Shown here one piece after another: positions 1-5,995 of a DNA stretch of 7,412 nucleotides (positions within the stretch are counted from its first letter, which is position 1; each line of letters begins with the position of its first letter). The position numbers and the translations under genes were made by a program. The stretch comes from Microbacteriaceae bacterium (GTDB lineage: Bacteria > Actinomycetota > Actinomycetes > Actinomycetales > Microbacteriaceae), in assembly GCA_012719255.1 (NCBI GenBank), contig JAAYAS010000100.1, positions 1 to 7,412 of the forward strand. The letters are read 5' to 3'. The notes under the pieces are model-generated. The model was not told the DNA's origin and searched no databases. It saw only the letters and a list, made by a program, of their open reading frames with translations.

Positions 1-3000
1 AGGTAGAACAGCTTCGCTTCGAGGTCGAGCGCGCGCTTGGACCCGCGAATGTTCGCCTCGCTGATCGACGAAGCCGTGTGCAGGTTCTTGTACATGTGCA
101 GCTCATCGACGGCGAGGTAGTCGATGCCGGTGTCCTCGAACCGCAGGCCGGGGTCAACGGCGACGAACTTCGCGCGCTCCATGCGGCCTTCTTCGGCGGT
201 GATGCTCGATTCGATCTGCTTCGCCGATCGCCGATCGCCGCGGCCGGCCGCGGCGACGAGTTCCGCGCGCATCTTTTCGAGCGCGTGATCGGAGTACGCG
301 CGACGCGCCTCCTCGCCGAGCGCCAGGCGCTCGAAGGCGCCCTGGGTGAGGATCACCGCGTCCCAGTCCGAGGTTGCGGCTCGGGCGACGAACTCGCGGC
401 GGGCGTCGCCGCGCAGGTCGTCGGTCGATGCGGCGAGCACTCGCGCCCGCGGGTAGAGGCTGAGCCATTCGCGCGAGAACTGCTCGAGCATGTGGTTCGG
501 GACGACCGCGGCGGGCTTGTTCACGAGGCCGAGGCGGCGCAGCTCGGTGAGGCCGATCACCATCTCGGCGGTCTTGCCGGCGCCGACCTCGTGGAACAGG
601 CCGGCGGTCGGCTCGGCGATCATCCGCGCCACCGCGGCGCGCTGGTGCGGGCGCGGCGTGAACCCCTCGATCAGGCCCGGGAACGTCAGTTGCTCACCCT
701 CGCGCGAGTAGTCGCGCAGCACGATCGCGTTGAACCGGCGGTTGTAGTCGGCGACGAGCCGCTTCGTCCGCTCCGGGTCTTCCCACACCCATTCTGCGAA
801 CCGCTCGCGCAGCTCACGGGCCTTCTCGTTCGCCTCGGCGGTTTCGGCGGCGTTGAACGTGGTGGTGCCGTCGACGGGGTCGCGGTCGACGACTTTGATC
901 GGCGTCTGCCGAAGCATCGATTCGAGGAGCACGCCGGCGGGCCGCCGTTCGGTGCCCCAGGTCACCCGTGACTTCACGGTGCGGCGGCCGCCGCTGACGT
1001 TCCACTGGCCCGGAAGCGGATTCGTGACCTCAGCGAACTGCTCGCCGGTGATCTCCCGGAGGAACTCCTCCACGTCGGAGGCCGGAATCCACGCGGCGCC
1101 GAAGCTCGGAGCGAGGTCCTCGGGCTGCAGGTCGGCGGGGATGACCTCGCGAAGCGCGGCGACGTTCGCCGCGAACCGCGGCTGCTCCCCTGCGGCTGCT
1201 TCGGCCTCCTCGAGCTTCGCGCGCACGTCTCCGGAGAGGTATGCGGCCGCGGACACGAACTTCCCCGGCGCGGCGGGGTCTTCGTAGGCCACCTCCGTGA
1301 GCTGCGCACGGGCGGCAACGGTGTCGATGCCGAGCAAGTCGGCGACGGTGTCCACGTTGATCTCGCCGTGCCGCTCGAGGCTGATCGCCACCGCTTCCTG
1401 CGGGGTGTCGGCGCCGAGGATCGCGGGTCGCGGCGCGATGACGCGATCGGTGAGGATGCGGGCCGGCGTCGCGGTCTGGGTCTCGTCGTCGTAGATCTCC
1501 AGCGCGAACACGATTGCGCTGGAGGGATCTCGACGCAGGAGCCGGGTGGCGGTGGGCGTGCGCCGCGAGACGACCGGTTCGCCGGTCTCCGCATCGAGCC
1601 GCTTGGTCTCGATGAGCTTGGCGCGGTTCACCGCCCCGTACCGAGCAGTGTAGGCGGCGTAGGCGGCCGCGAGCTGCTCGCGCAGTTCGACCGACTCGTC
1701 GGTCTCCTCGTCGGTCGCGGCCTGCATGGCGAGCAGTCGGTGCGCGTCGTCGCGCATGCGCAGCAGCTGCGCGAACTCGACTGCCGCCGACTTCGGCACG
1801 GCGAACGGCACGAGGTCGTTGCCCTGGCGCTGCAGGAACGCACCGTCGTCGTGGACGACCGCGCCGTCCCAGGCCGGGAGGTCGCCGGCGTCGACCACGA
1901 TCGGCGCAGCGGACGGCATCGGCTGCGGATCGTGCGCTCGGCCGGCGGCGAGCGCGGCCGCGGCGACCCTGTCGAGGCCGGCACTGATCGCGGTCGCGAT
2001 GTCGCCAGCGGTCGTTCCCGGGTCGGCGGGCTGAACGACGGCTTCCGGGCCGAACCGGCCCGAGCGCGCCGTGAGGGTGCCGAGCATCCGCTCCGGGTGG
2101 TCGACGAAGTGCGAGTTGATGGTGAACGTCTCTCCGTCGACGTCGTGCTCGACGACTCGCGTCCATCCGTCGTCAGCGGCGGGCTCGTCGTCGTGGCGGC
2201 GGCGGAACACGAGCAGGTCGGTCTGCACGTCGGTGCCGGCGGTCTCCTTGTGCGCACCGACCGGCAGCCGGAGGGCGCCGAGGAGGTCGGCGCTGGCGGC
2301 CATGGTGCGGCGGGCGTGCGGGTTCTTCGCGTCGAGCGTCCAGCTGGAGGTGAGCACCGCGACGGTGCCCCCGGGCCGGGTGTTCGCGAGGGCCTTGACG
2401 ATGAAGTGGTTGTGGATGGACAGCTTGCCGTCGGGGTTGTGGGTGCGGTCGTGGATGGCGAAGTCGCCGAAGGGCACGTTCCCGACGACGGCATCGACGC
2501 CGCCGGCGAGGCGAGTGTCGGCGAACGATTCGTTGCGGATCTCGGCGTGCGGGTGGAGGCGACGGCTGATTCGGGCGGTGGTCGGGTCGAGTTCGACGCC
2601 GATCATCTCCGCGGCTTCGGGCGCGCGGCCGATGAACGTTCCGAGCCCCGAGCCCGGCTCGAGCACACGGCCGCCGGCGAACCCGAGCCGTTCCAGGCCG
2701 CTCCAGATCGCGTCGACATATCGGGGGTCGGTGTAGTGCGCGTTGAGGATGGTGCGTCGGGCCTGCGCGTACGCCTGCTCTCCAAGGAGGTCGCGCAGTT
2801 CCTGCCGGGCCTCAGCCCACCCGGTGTTCGTCTCGTCGAACGCCTCGGGGACGGCGCCCCATCCGGTCCAGCGGGCGAGGACTTCCTGTTCGTGCGGTTC
2901 GGCTGGGCGCTGCTGCGCGTCGAGCTCGTCCGAGAGACGGATCGCCGCCATGTTCGCCGCGAAGCGGGCGCGCGCGCCCTGCGGTGCGGTCCAGTCCGCC

Positions 3001-3671
3001 GGAGCCCGGTACGGGGTTCCTACAGTTCGTGCCGGGCCTTGCGGTCCTCGAGCCAGAGGTGGAAGTGCTCCGTGATCCCCTTCAGGTGCTCCAGTTCCGC
3101 CAACTCCACCTGATACTCGTAGGTCGACAGCTCGTCGTTCCGGTACTTGACGCCCAGCTGGTCGATCATCCACTCCACGTCGTGGAGGTACGGGGTCTCC
3201 GCCCACCACAGATCCCGGAGCTCCTCCAGGTCGTCGATCTCCTCCTGCGGCAGCCAGACCAGCTCGCTCAGCGCGATCTCCTCCGCCTGCCTGCGTGCCG
3301 CGTTCAGCCGGCCGGTCTTCTCGAGCACCGTCTCCCCCGGCACGTCCGGCCCCGCGATCGACGGCCACATGTTCGCGATCTGCTGCTCCACCTGCTCCCC
3401 GAGGTCCGTGAAGAACGCTTCCGCGTCCTCCAGCTCCCGCACTCGTCCGGGCGCTACTCGGGTCCAGTGCTGCTGCGCTTGCCGGCCGTAGTGGTTCATC
3501 GTCTGCTCCTGTCTCGGGGTCGATCTCGATCAGTGTCGGGCTCGCCCCCGACACCTCGACCGGCTCATCGCGATACTCCGCGAGCCTCGCGTCAGCGAGG
3601 GCTTCTTCCATGCCGAAGATGTCGAGCATCGGCTGCATGGGGTCGTAGGTGGTGCGTCGGCGACGAGCCAT
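1..3671 (-). CDS. Giant N6-adenine methylase / SNF2-like helicase fusion, partial at the left edge; start uncertain
   Basis: This frame is open, with no stop, from the ATG at 3671 to the window edge. From about 3010 onward it reads as a conserved plasmid/ICE methylase-helicase. The methylase domain shows motif I LEPGSGLG (2640-2663) and NVPFG (2466-2480), a variant of the NPPF motif of N6-adenine methylases. The helicase domain follows, with RPHQ, Walker A HEVGAGKT (570-593) and the DEAH-like box DELH (96-107). The C-terminal helicase lobe would lie beyond position 1. Family members act on DNA in the cytoplasm, and some, such as phage P1 DarB, protect incoming DNA; that role here is inference. 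The start is unclear. ATG 2951 falls inside the conserved N-terminus and has no ribosome-binding site. No ATG, GTG or TTG lies between 3022 and 2952 in this frame. ATG 3671 has AAGG eight bases upstream, but then the TnpV-like gene is nested inside this one. The family call is secure; the start is not. Confidence 0.8.
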   Translation of the reverse strand, partial: MARRRRTTYDPMQPMLDIFGMEEALADARLAEYRDEPVEVSGASPTLIEIDPETGADDEPLRPASAAALDPSSARTSAGAGGRGSVLHGPRGAGGAADREHVAVDRGAGRAGGDGAREDRPAERGTQAGGGDRAERAGLAAAGGDRRPGGAPGSVVGGDPVPPRRGVDDRPAGRQVPERRAVDLRVSGGVGGTGAPEGDHGALPPLARGPQGPARTVGTPYRAPADWTAPQGARARFAANMAAIRLSDELDAQQRPAEPHEQEVLARWTGWGAVPEAFDETNTGWAEARQELRDLLGEQAYAQARRTILNAHYTDPRYVDAIWSGLERLGFAGGRVLEPGSGLGTFIGRAPEAAEMIGVELDPTTARISRRLHPHAEIRNESFADTRLAGGVDAVVGNVPFGDFAIHDRTHNPDGKLSIHNHFIVKALANTRPGGTVAVLTSSWTLDAKNPHARRTMAASADLLGALRLPVGAHKETAGTDVQTDLLVFRRRHDDEPAADDGWTRVVEHDVDGETFTINSHFVDHPERMLGTLTARSGRFGPEAVVQPADPGTTAGDIATAISAGLDRVAAAALAAGRAHDPQPMPSAAPIVVDAGDLPAWDGAVVHDDGAFLQRQGNDLVPFAVPKSAAVEFAQLLRMRDDAHRLLAMQAATDEETDESVELREQLAAAYAAYTARYGAVNRAKLIETKRLDAETGEPVVSRRTPTATRLLRRDPSSAIVFALEIYDDETQTATPARILTDRVIAPRPAILGADTPQEAVAISLERHGEINVDTVADLLGIDTVAARAQLTEVAYEDPAAPGKFVSAAAYLSGDVRAKLEEAEAAAGEQPRFAANVAALREVIPADLQPEDLAPSFGAAWIPASDVEEFLREITGEQFAEVTNPLPGQWNVSGGRRTVKSRVTWGTERRPAGVLLESMLRQTPIKVVDRDPVDGTTTFNAAETAEANEKARELRERFAEWVWEDPERTKRLVADYNRRFNAIVLRDYSREGEQLTFPGLIEGFTPRPHQRAAVARMIAEPTAGLFHEVGAGKTAEMVIGLTELRRLGLVNKPAAVVPNHMLEQFSREWLSLYPRARVLAASTDDLRGDARREFVARAATSDWDAVILTQGAFERLALGEEARRAYSDHALEKMRAELVAAAGRGDRRSAKQIESSITAEEGRMERAKFVAVDPGLRFEDTGIDYLAVDELHMYKNLHTASSISEANIRGSKRALDLEAKLFY
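235..256. repeat. 22-bp perfect palindrome inside the helicase coding region
   Basis: TCGCCGCGGCC is followed directly by its exact reverse complement, with no spacer. It encodes an Ala-rich stretch (AAAAGDR) between helicase motifs, where the protein is likely to tolerate change. It may be chance in GC-rich codons or a site for a DNA-binding protein. Confidence 0.4.
3020..3499 (-). CDS. TnpV-like small protein (159 aa), nested in the methylase-helicase frame
   Basis: The start is supported by AGGAG (3506-3510) six bases before the ATG. The protein begins MNHYG, has an acidic FF-x-x-LGE helix (residues 29-35), and carries GRLNAARRQAEEIALSELVW (63-82). This follows the TnpV pattern (Y-G near the start, then G-R-x-N-x-A-R-x-x-AEE-x-x-L-x-EL), a family known from mobile elements of Gram-positive bacteria. 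The C-terminal half is rich in Glu, Trp and Leu and I recognise no domain in it. There is no signal peptide, membrane helix or zinc motif. Similar small proteins sit just upstream of the large helicase in other actinobacterial elements (from memory, not searched). The gene is contained in the open frame that runs 3671 to 1, in a different phase. Function is unknown. That it is a real gene looks safe; the TnpV name is a pattern match only. Confidence 0.75.
   Translation of the reverse strand: MNHYGRQAQQHWTRVAPGRVRELEDAEAFFTDLGEQVEQQIANMWPSIAGPDVPGETVLEKTGRLNAARRQAEEIALSELVWLPQEEIDDLEELRDLWWAETPYLHDVEWMIDQLGVKYRNDELSTYEYQVELAELEHLKGITEHFHLWLEDRKARHEL
3500..3671 (-). other. Coding-like leader segment upstream of the nested gene, same frame as the methylase-helicase
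   Basis: From ATG 3671 the frame encodes about 57 residues beginning MARRRRTTYDPMQPMLDIFG and ending in DPETGAD just before the start of the TnpV-like gene. Codons here end mostly in G or C, as in real genes of this window. Inside the nested gene, codons in this frame switch to types such as GGA, GCT, CGA and GAT, which suggests a shadow frame there. A TGA lies in frame just upstream of the ATG, so this is the first possible start. The segment could be the true N-terminus of the methylase-helicase. It could also be a separate small gene that lost its stop codon, or one end of a frameshift. I do not recognise the peptide. Confidence 0.5.
3533..3554. repeat. 8-bp perfect inverted repeat upstream of the TnpV-like gene
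   Basis: The arms GTGTCGGG and CCCGACAC flank a six-base loop. The hairpin lies in the leader segment, ending 33 bases before the ATG at 3499. It could form in the mRNA just upstream of the AGGAG site and influence initiation at the nested gene. It could also be chance in GC-rich coding DNA. Confidence 0.35.
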
Positions 3672-3716
3672 CGTCGGGGCCTTGCCTTTCAGTCAACGTA
3701 GGTGAGGAAGTCGAAT

Positions 3717-3764
3717 CGGCCGCCGCGAGCACTGGAAACCTGTGGATAGTGCGCGCGGCGGCCG
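3717..3764. repeat. 17-bp inverted repeat between the DUF4192 gene and the methylase-helicase frame
   Basis: Arms 3717-3733 and 3748-3764 pair over 17 bp with a single mismatch and a 14-base loop. On the minus strand the loop reads ATCCACAGGTTTCC. The repeat starts 16 bases after the DUF4192 stop codon, where a terminator would be expected, but no T-run follows (the next bases are ATTCGACTTCC). The apex contains CTATCCACA, one base from the DnaA box TTATCCACA. It may be a hairpin terminator of the type without a U-tract, an mRNA processing or stability hairpin, or a protein-binding site. It is the longest near-perfect inverted repeat I found. The surrounding gap, 3672-3779, holds nothing else I can support. 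Confidence 0.65.
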
Positions 3765-3779
3765 CCTCTGGATGGTGGT

Positions 3780-4865
3780 TCAGCGCGTCGGGCCGGGTGC
3801 AGCAGGCCCGTTCGCGCCAGGGTCGACCGTCGGCGCCCAGGGGTCCGGTGCATCGGCCGCGGACGCTTCCGCATCCCGCATGAGCGCTTGCTGCCCTGCG
3901 CGGGCGTGCTCCTCGAAGCCGGCGACGAAGCGCCTCCATTCGGTCGGCGTCAACGTCAGCCGCAACCCGGTTTGCACCAGGTTCGAGAGGCCAGCGACAG
4001 GAGAACCCGGGTCGACGGACTCGGCGATGAGCCGTGCGCCGCGGCCGTTGCCGTGCCGAACGATCTGCGCGATCGCCGCCGGGCCGGCAACGGCGTCCCG
4101 AAACCGGGGCGGACTCGTGACCCATGCGGTGTGCAGCGCACCAGCAGTGCGTTCGTCATTGGCTGCCCGCGCGACGACCAGATTCTCGACGTGCTTGTTG
4201 CGCAGCACCATGGCGCACACCATGGCCGTGTCGTGCTCACGTGAATCGCTCGTACCGAGGGCGAGCCGGTCGAGTGCCCGCATCGCCGCGGTCGTCTGCT
4301 CGAGACCCGACATCCGTTCGACTTCGTCGAAGTCGGGCAGATGCTCCACGCCCCAGGACGGGGTCTTGTCGGGCACGAACCAGGCGTCATGGGCATCGAT
4401 GTTCTCCGCGGCGTCGTTCCCTTCGAGCACGCGCTGGGCGCTCAGGTCGGGAACGGCGCCCAGGGGCGTCCAGCCCCCGCCCGAGCGTTGCAGTTCGCAC
4501 TCGCCGTCGGCGACTGCGACGACCGCGCGCACATCCGGGGCGGAACCCGGGCGCCCGCCGCACAGCCGCTTCGCTCGCGCATTCGCGATGGCCGTGGCCC
4601 GCTCGGCCAGCTCGCGGCCGTTCTCGCCGAAGCCGAAGACCGCGAAACCGATCGCTCCCATGTTGACGAAGCCGGCCGTCGCCTCGCCGACGAGGTCGTC
4701 GAACTCCCGCTCATCCTCGCCCGGGATGTTGCAGATCACGGTCATCACCGTGCTCGATTCCATGCCGCCGAGCACGATGCTGCCGTCGGCCGGCCGATAG
4801 CGGAGCGTGCTGGCGAAGCCGGCCACCACCTCGGGGAGACTCATCGGGGTCAGCCGCTCACTCAT
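3780..4865 (-). CDS. DUF4192 domain-containing protein (361 aa)
   Basis: The N-terminal third follows the actinobacterial DUF4192 pattern: an LPEVVAG helix (residues 10-16), then RYRPADGSIVLGGM (22-35), then a strand-rich part leading to a VVAVADGECELQ / GGGWTPLGAVPDLS block. The family is common in actinobacteria and on their plasmids, and its molecular role is unknown. I chose ATG 4865 because AGGGGG (4872-4877) lies six bases before it; ATG 4868 would leave only three. The gene overlaps the stop of the 56-residue ORF by 8 nt, which suggests translational coupling. The C-terminal tail is rich in Ala, Pro and Gly and looks disordered. No signal peptide or membrane helix is visible, so the protein is probably cytoplasmic. 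The coding call is strong; the family assignment is by recognition of pattern. Confidence 0.8.
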   Translation of the reverse strand: MSERLTPMSLPEVVAGFASTLRYRPADGSIVLGGMESSTVMTVICNIPGEDEREFDDLVGEATAGFVNMGAIGFAVFGFGENGRELAERATAIANARAKRLCGGRPGSAPDVRAVVAVADGECELQRSGGGWTPLGAVPDLSAQRVLEGNDAAENIDAHDAWFVPDKTPSWGVEHLPDFDEVERMSGLEQTTAAMRALDRLALGTSDSREHDTAMVCAMVLRNKHVENLVVARAANDERTAGALHTAWVTSPPRFRDAVAGPAAIAQIVRHGNGRGARLIAESVDPGSPVAGLSNLVQTGLRLTLTPTEWRRFVAGFEEHARAGQQALMRDAEASAADAPDPWAPTVDPGANGPAAPGPTR

Positions 4866-5028
4866 CATCGGCCCCCTCGAACTCGCGAACACTGCTCAGG
4901 TCCATGCGCACTTCGCAGAGCGCCATACCCTGCAGGCGCAAGATCCGGTCGATCGCTGCGAACCGCCGCTCGGCCTCGAAGATCGCCGGCGACTGCTCCC
5001 GGCGCTCGCTCTCTCCATGTCTGCTCAT
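4858..5028 (-). CDS. Small hypothetical protein (56 aa), coupled to DUF4192
   Basis: The ORF starts MSRHGESERREQSPAIFEAE and ends EFEGADDE. It has a strong GGAGGT site (5035-5040) six bases before its ATG. Its stop overlaps the start of the DUF4192 gene by 8 nt, and its own start overlaps the stop of the 30-residue ORF by ATGA. Residues 15-35 could form a charged amphipathic helix, with an acidic tail after that. There is one cysteine and no membrane segment. I do not recognise the family. Its position suggests that it is expressed together with DUF4192, possibly as a partner protein. The ribosome-binding site and tight packing make a real gene likely despite its size. Confidence 0.7.
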   Translation of the reverse strand: MSRHGESERREQSPAIFEAERRFAAIDRILRLQGMALCEVRMDLSSVREFEGADDE

Positions 5029-5117
5029 CGGCCGACCTCCATGTCCGAGGAACTGCCGGCGCTACAACTGCAACGGTGCGTGGCATCGAGCAGCTCTTCA
5101 AGCGTCATCGGTGCCAT
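5025..5117 (-). CDS. Micro-ORF (30 aa) between the redoxin and the 56-residue ORF
   Basis: ATG 5117 lies inside the end of the redoxin gene, with GGAGGG (5126-5131) eight bases upstream, a near-ideal spacing. A second in-frame ATG at 5108 forms an ATGA overlap with the redoxin stop. The stop overlaps the next start by ATGA. The peptide begins MAPMTLEELLDA and contains a C-S-C pair. I recognise no family. It may be a true microprotein or only a translated bridge that passes ribosomes to the next gene. Confidence 0.5.
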   Translation of the reverse strand: MAPMTLEELLDATHRCSCSAGSSSDMEVGR

Positions 5118-5479
5118 GCCGGCGTCCCTCCGTGGATGGTGGGTGCCGGTCCACCGGCGCCGGAATCCGCCGTGGCCGGGAAGTGGTCACGGCTGCGCGA
5201 GAAAGGGTCGTCGATGACCGCCTTCTGCAGCTCGCTGTGGAGGTCCGGGCGGTCTCCCGACCAGTGGGCCGGCACCCGTTCGCTGCGGAGTTCGCGAGGA
5301 ACGAGCATGACGGGTGCCTGTCGGTATCCCAGGGCCTTGACCTGCTCGGCGACGGCGGTGTGCTCGGCGGCGGTGATGTCGACGACCTCGAACGGGATGC
5401 CGCGGCCACGCAGGTCGGCCGCCGCGAACCGGCATTGGTGGCAGGTAGGCGTGGTGACGAGCATGACTCGAGCGCTCAT
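5105..5479 (-). CDS. NrdH/glutaredoxin-like thiol redoxin (124 aa)
   Basis: The protein has a thioredoxin-fold layout: strand VMLVTT, active site CHQC (residues 13-16), a second strand IPFEVVDI (28-35), the cis-proline loop QAPVMLV (54-60), and HWSGDRPDL (72-80), which matches the HWSGFRPD-like signature of NrdH redoxins. Such proteins exchange disulfides in the cytoplasm. NrdH proper feeds electrons to class Ib ribonucleotide reductase, but no nrd gene is visible here, so the partner is unknown. At 124 residues it is about 40 longer than usual; the tail after residue 90 is Gly/Pro-rich and unrecognised. The start overlaps the stop of the 43-residue ORF by ATGA and has only a weak upstream site, so translation is probably coupled. 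The position among conjugation-linked genes suggests an element-specific redox role. Confidence 0.85.
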   Translation of the reverse strand: MSARVMLVTTPTCHQCRFAAADLRGRGIPFEVVDITAAEHTAVAEQVKALGYRQAPVMLVPRELRSERVPAHWSGDRPDLHSELQKAVIDDPFSRSRDHFPATADSGAGGPAPTIHGGTPAWHR

Positions 5480-5607
5480 CGACCGATTCCGTTCTGCTGC
5501 TCAGCGGCCGTCCACTGGGCGCGCGCCTGATCGGCCAGCGGCGCGCTCGAATCGGAGATGGGGTCGTGGGTGAGGTTACCGACGAACGCGGCAGGTGATT
5601 TCAGCAT
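5476..5607 (-). CDS. Micro-ORF (43 aa) leading the redoxin-DUF4192 cluster; faint SSB-like N-terminus
   Basis: The ORF starts MLKSPAAFVGNLTHDPIS and ends GIGR. It has AAAGGA (5618-5623) ten bases before its ATG, within the loop of the hairpin at 5608-5633. Its stop overlaps the redoxin ATG by ATGA, so the two are probably translated together. The piece FVGNLTHDP resembles the first strand of single-stranded-DNA-binding proteins (typically VxVVGNLTxDPE), but the rest of an SSB fold is absent. It could be a truncated SSB remnant, a conserved microprotein, or a leader peptide. There is no membrane segment. Confidence 0.6.
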   Translation of the reverse strand: MLKSPAAFVGNLTHDPISDSSAPLADQARAQWTAAEQQNGIGR

Positions 5608-5633
5608 GGCGAGTGATTCCTTTCTCACTCGCC
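5608..5633 (-). promoter_or_regulatory. Hairpin presenting a ribosome-binding site directly upstream of an ATG
   Basis: A perfect 9-bp inverted repeat (GGCGAGTGA and TCACTCGCC on the minus strand) encloses the eight-base loop GAAAGGAA. The loop holds the AAAGGA ribosome-binding site, and the 3' arm touches the ATG at 5607. In mRNA the stem would display the site in a loop while placing a helix between it and the start codon. The same DNA could be an operator. The structure is seen directly; its role is inference. Confidence 0.65.
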
Positions 5634-5731
5634 AGTTCGGTGCCGACGGCCATCGGGGACGGGCGGGGAACGGGACTGTGACCCTCGACTCGGGGGCGCG
5701 ATCCCGTGCGTATGCGCCGCCAGGCGTGCAC

Positions 5732-5926
5732 TCAGGCGGTCGCGATCAGGGCGGCGGCGAACAAGATGCCGCCGACGATGCAGGCTGCGCCGAGCGCGAG
5801 GAGGAAGCACGCTCCGGTTCGCACGCCGGCGATGAAGATGGCGATGCCAGAGCCCACCGTCGCAACGAGGGTGAACGTGATGAAGCCGATCTTCATCGTG
5901 ATGTCGGCGATGAGGTCCATGTCCAT
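5732..5926 (-). CDS. Small membrane protein with two helices (64 aa), possibly pilin-like
   Basis: Start ATG 5926 is fixed by AAGGAG (5935-5940) eight bases upstream; an upstream start at 5950 would put that site inside the gene. After MDMDLIADI come two hydrophobic stretches, about residues 11-33 and 38-62, joined by a short GVRTG turn, with almost no soluble part. This is a helical hairpin in the cell membrane. VirB2/TrbC-type conjugation pilins share the two-helix layout, and the location next to a coupling protein gene fits. However, no long signal peptide is present and I cannot confirm a match. A holin-like or accessory membrane role is possible. Gaps of about 108 bp upstream and 124 bp downstream separate it from its neighbours, so it may be a separate unit. 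Confidence 0.7.
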   Translation of the reverse strand: MDMDLIADITMKIGFITFTLVATVGSGIAIFIAGVRTGACFLLALGAACIVGGILFAAALIATA

Positions 5927-5934
5927 GTTGCTTG

Positions 5935-5940
5935 CTCCTT
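5935..5940 (-). promoter_or_regulatory. Ribosome-binding site of the small membrane protein gene
   Basis: AAGGAG on the minus strand, eight bases before ATG 5926. It decides between that start and the upstream candidate at 5950. Confidence 0.8.
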
Positions 5941-5995
5941 CCGTGCGCACCCCGGCGGGGGCGTCAGAGGCAGTCTGGCCTCCGCCGGCGCCCTG

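Noticed and set aside
78..971. Plus-strand open frame of 297 codons
   Set aside because: It is the antisense of the helicase domain with Walker A and DELH. No ribosome-binding site or family match.
1030..2166. Minus-strand open frame of 378 codons
   Set aside because: It is in another phase from the methylase-helicase. Its product is mostly Arg, Ala and Gly, and it has no recognisable motif.
1368..3113. Long plus-strand open frame of 581 codons
   Set aside because: It lies opposite the methylase-helicase and uses the same codon boundaries read backward. Its product is a run of Val, Gly, Arg and Glu with no known motif, while the minus strand has motif I, NVPF and Walker motifs.
3581..3600. 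Short hairpin CCTCGC / GCGAGG in the leader segment
   Set aside because: A six-base stem is common by chance in GC-rich coding DNA.
3741..3750. Possible DnaA box and origin of replication
   Set aside because: There is one near-match and no cluster of boxes, iterons or AT-rich stretch, so I kept it only as a note on the inverted repeat.
4207..4227. Direct repeat CACCATGGC in the DUF4192 gene
   Set aside because: It encodes the repeated residues AMV in the protein, and two short copies are not evidence of a repeat element.
4341..5573. Plus-strand open frame of 410 codons
   Set aside because: It runs antisense across four or more supported minus-strand genes, and its composition is that of a shadow frame in GC-rich DNA.
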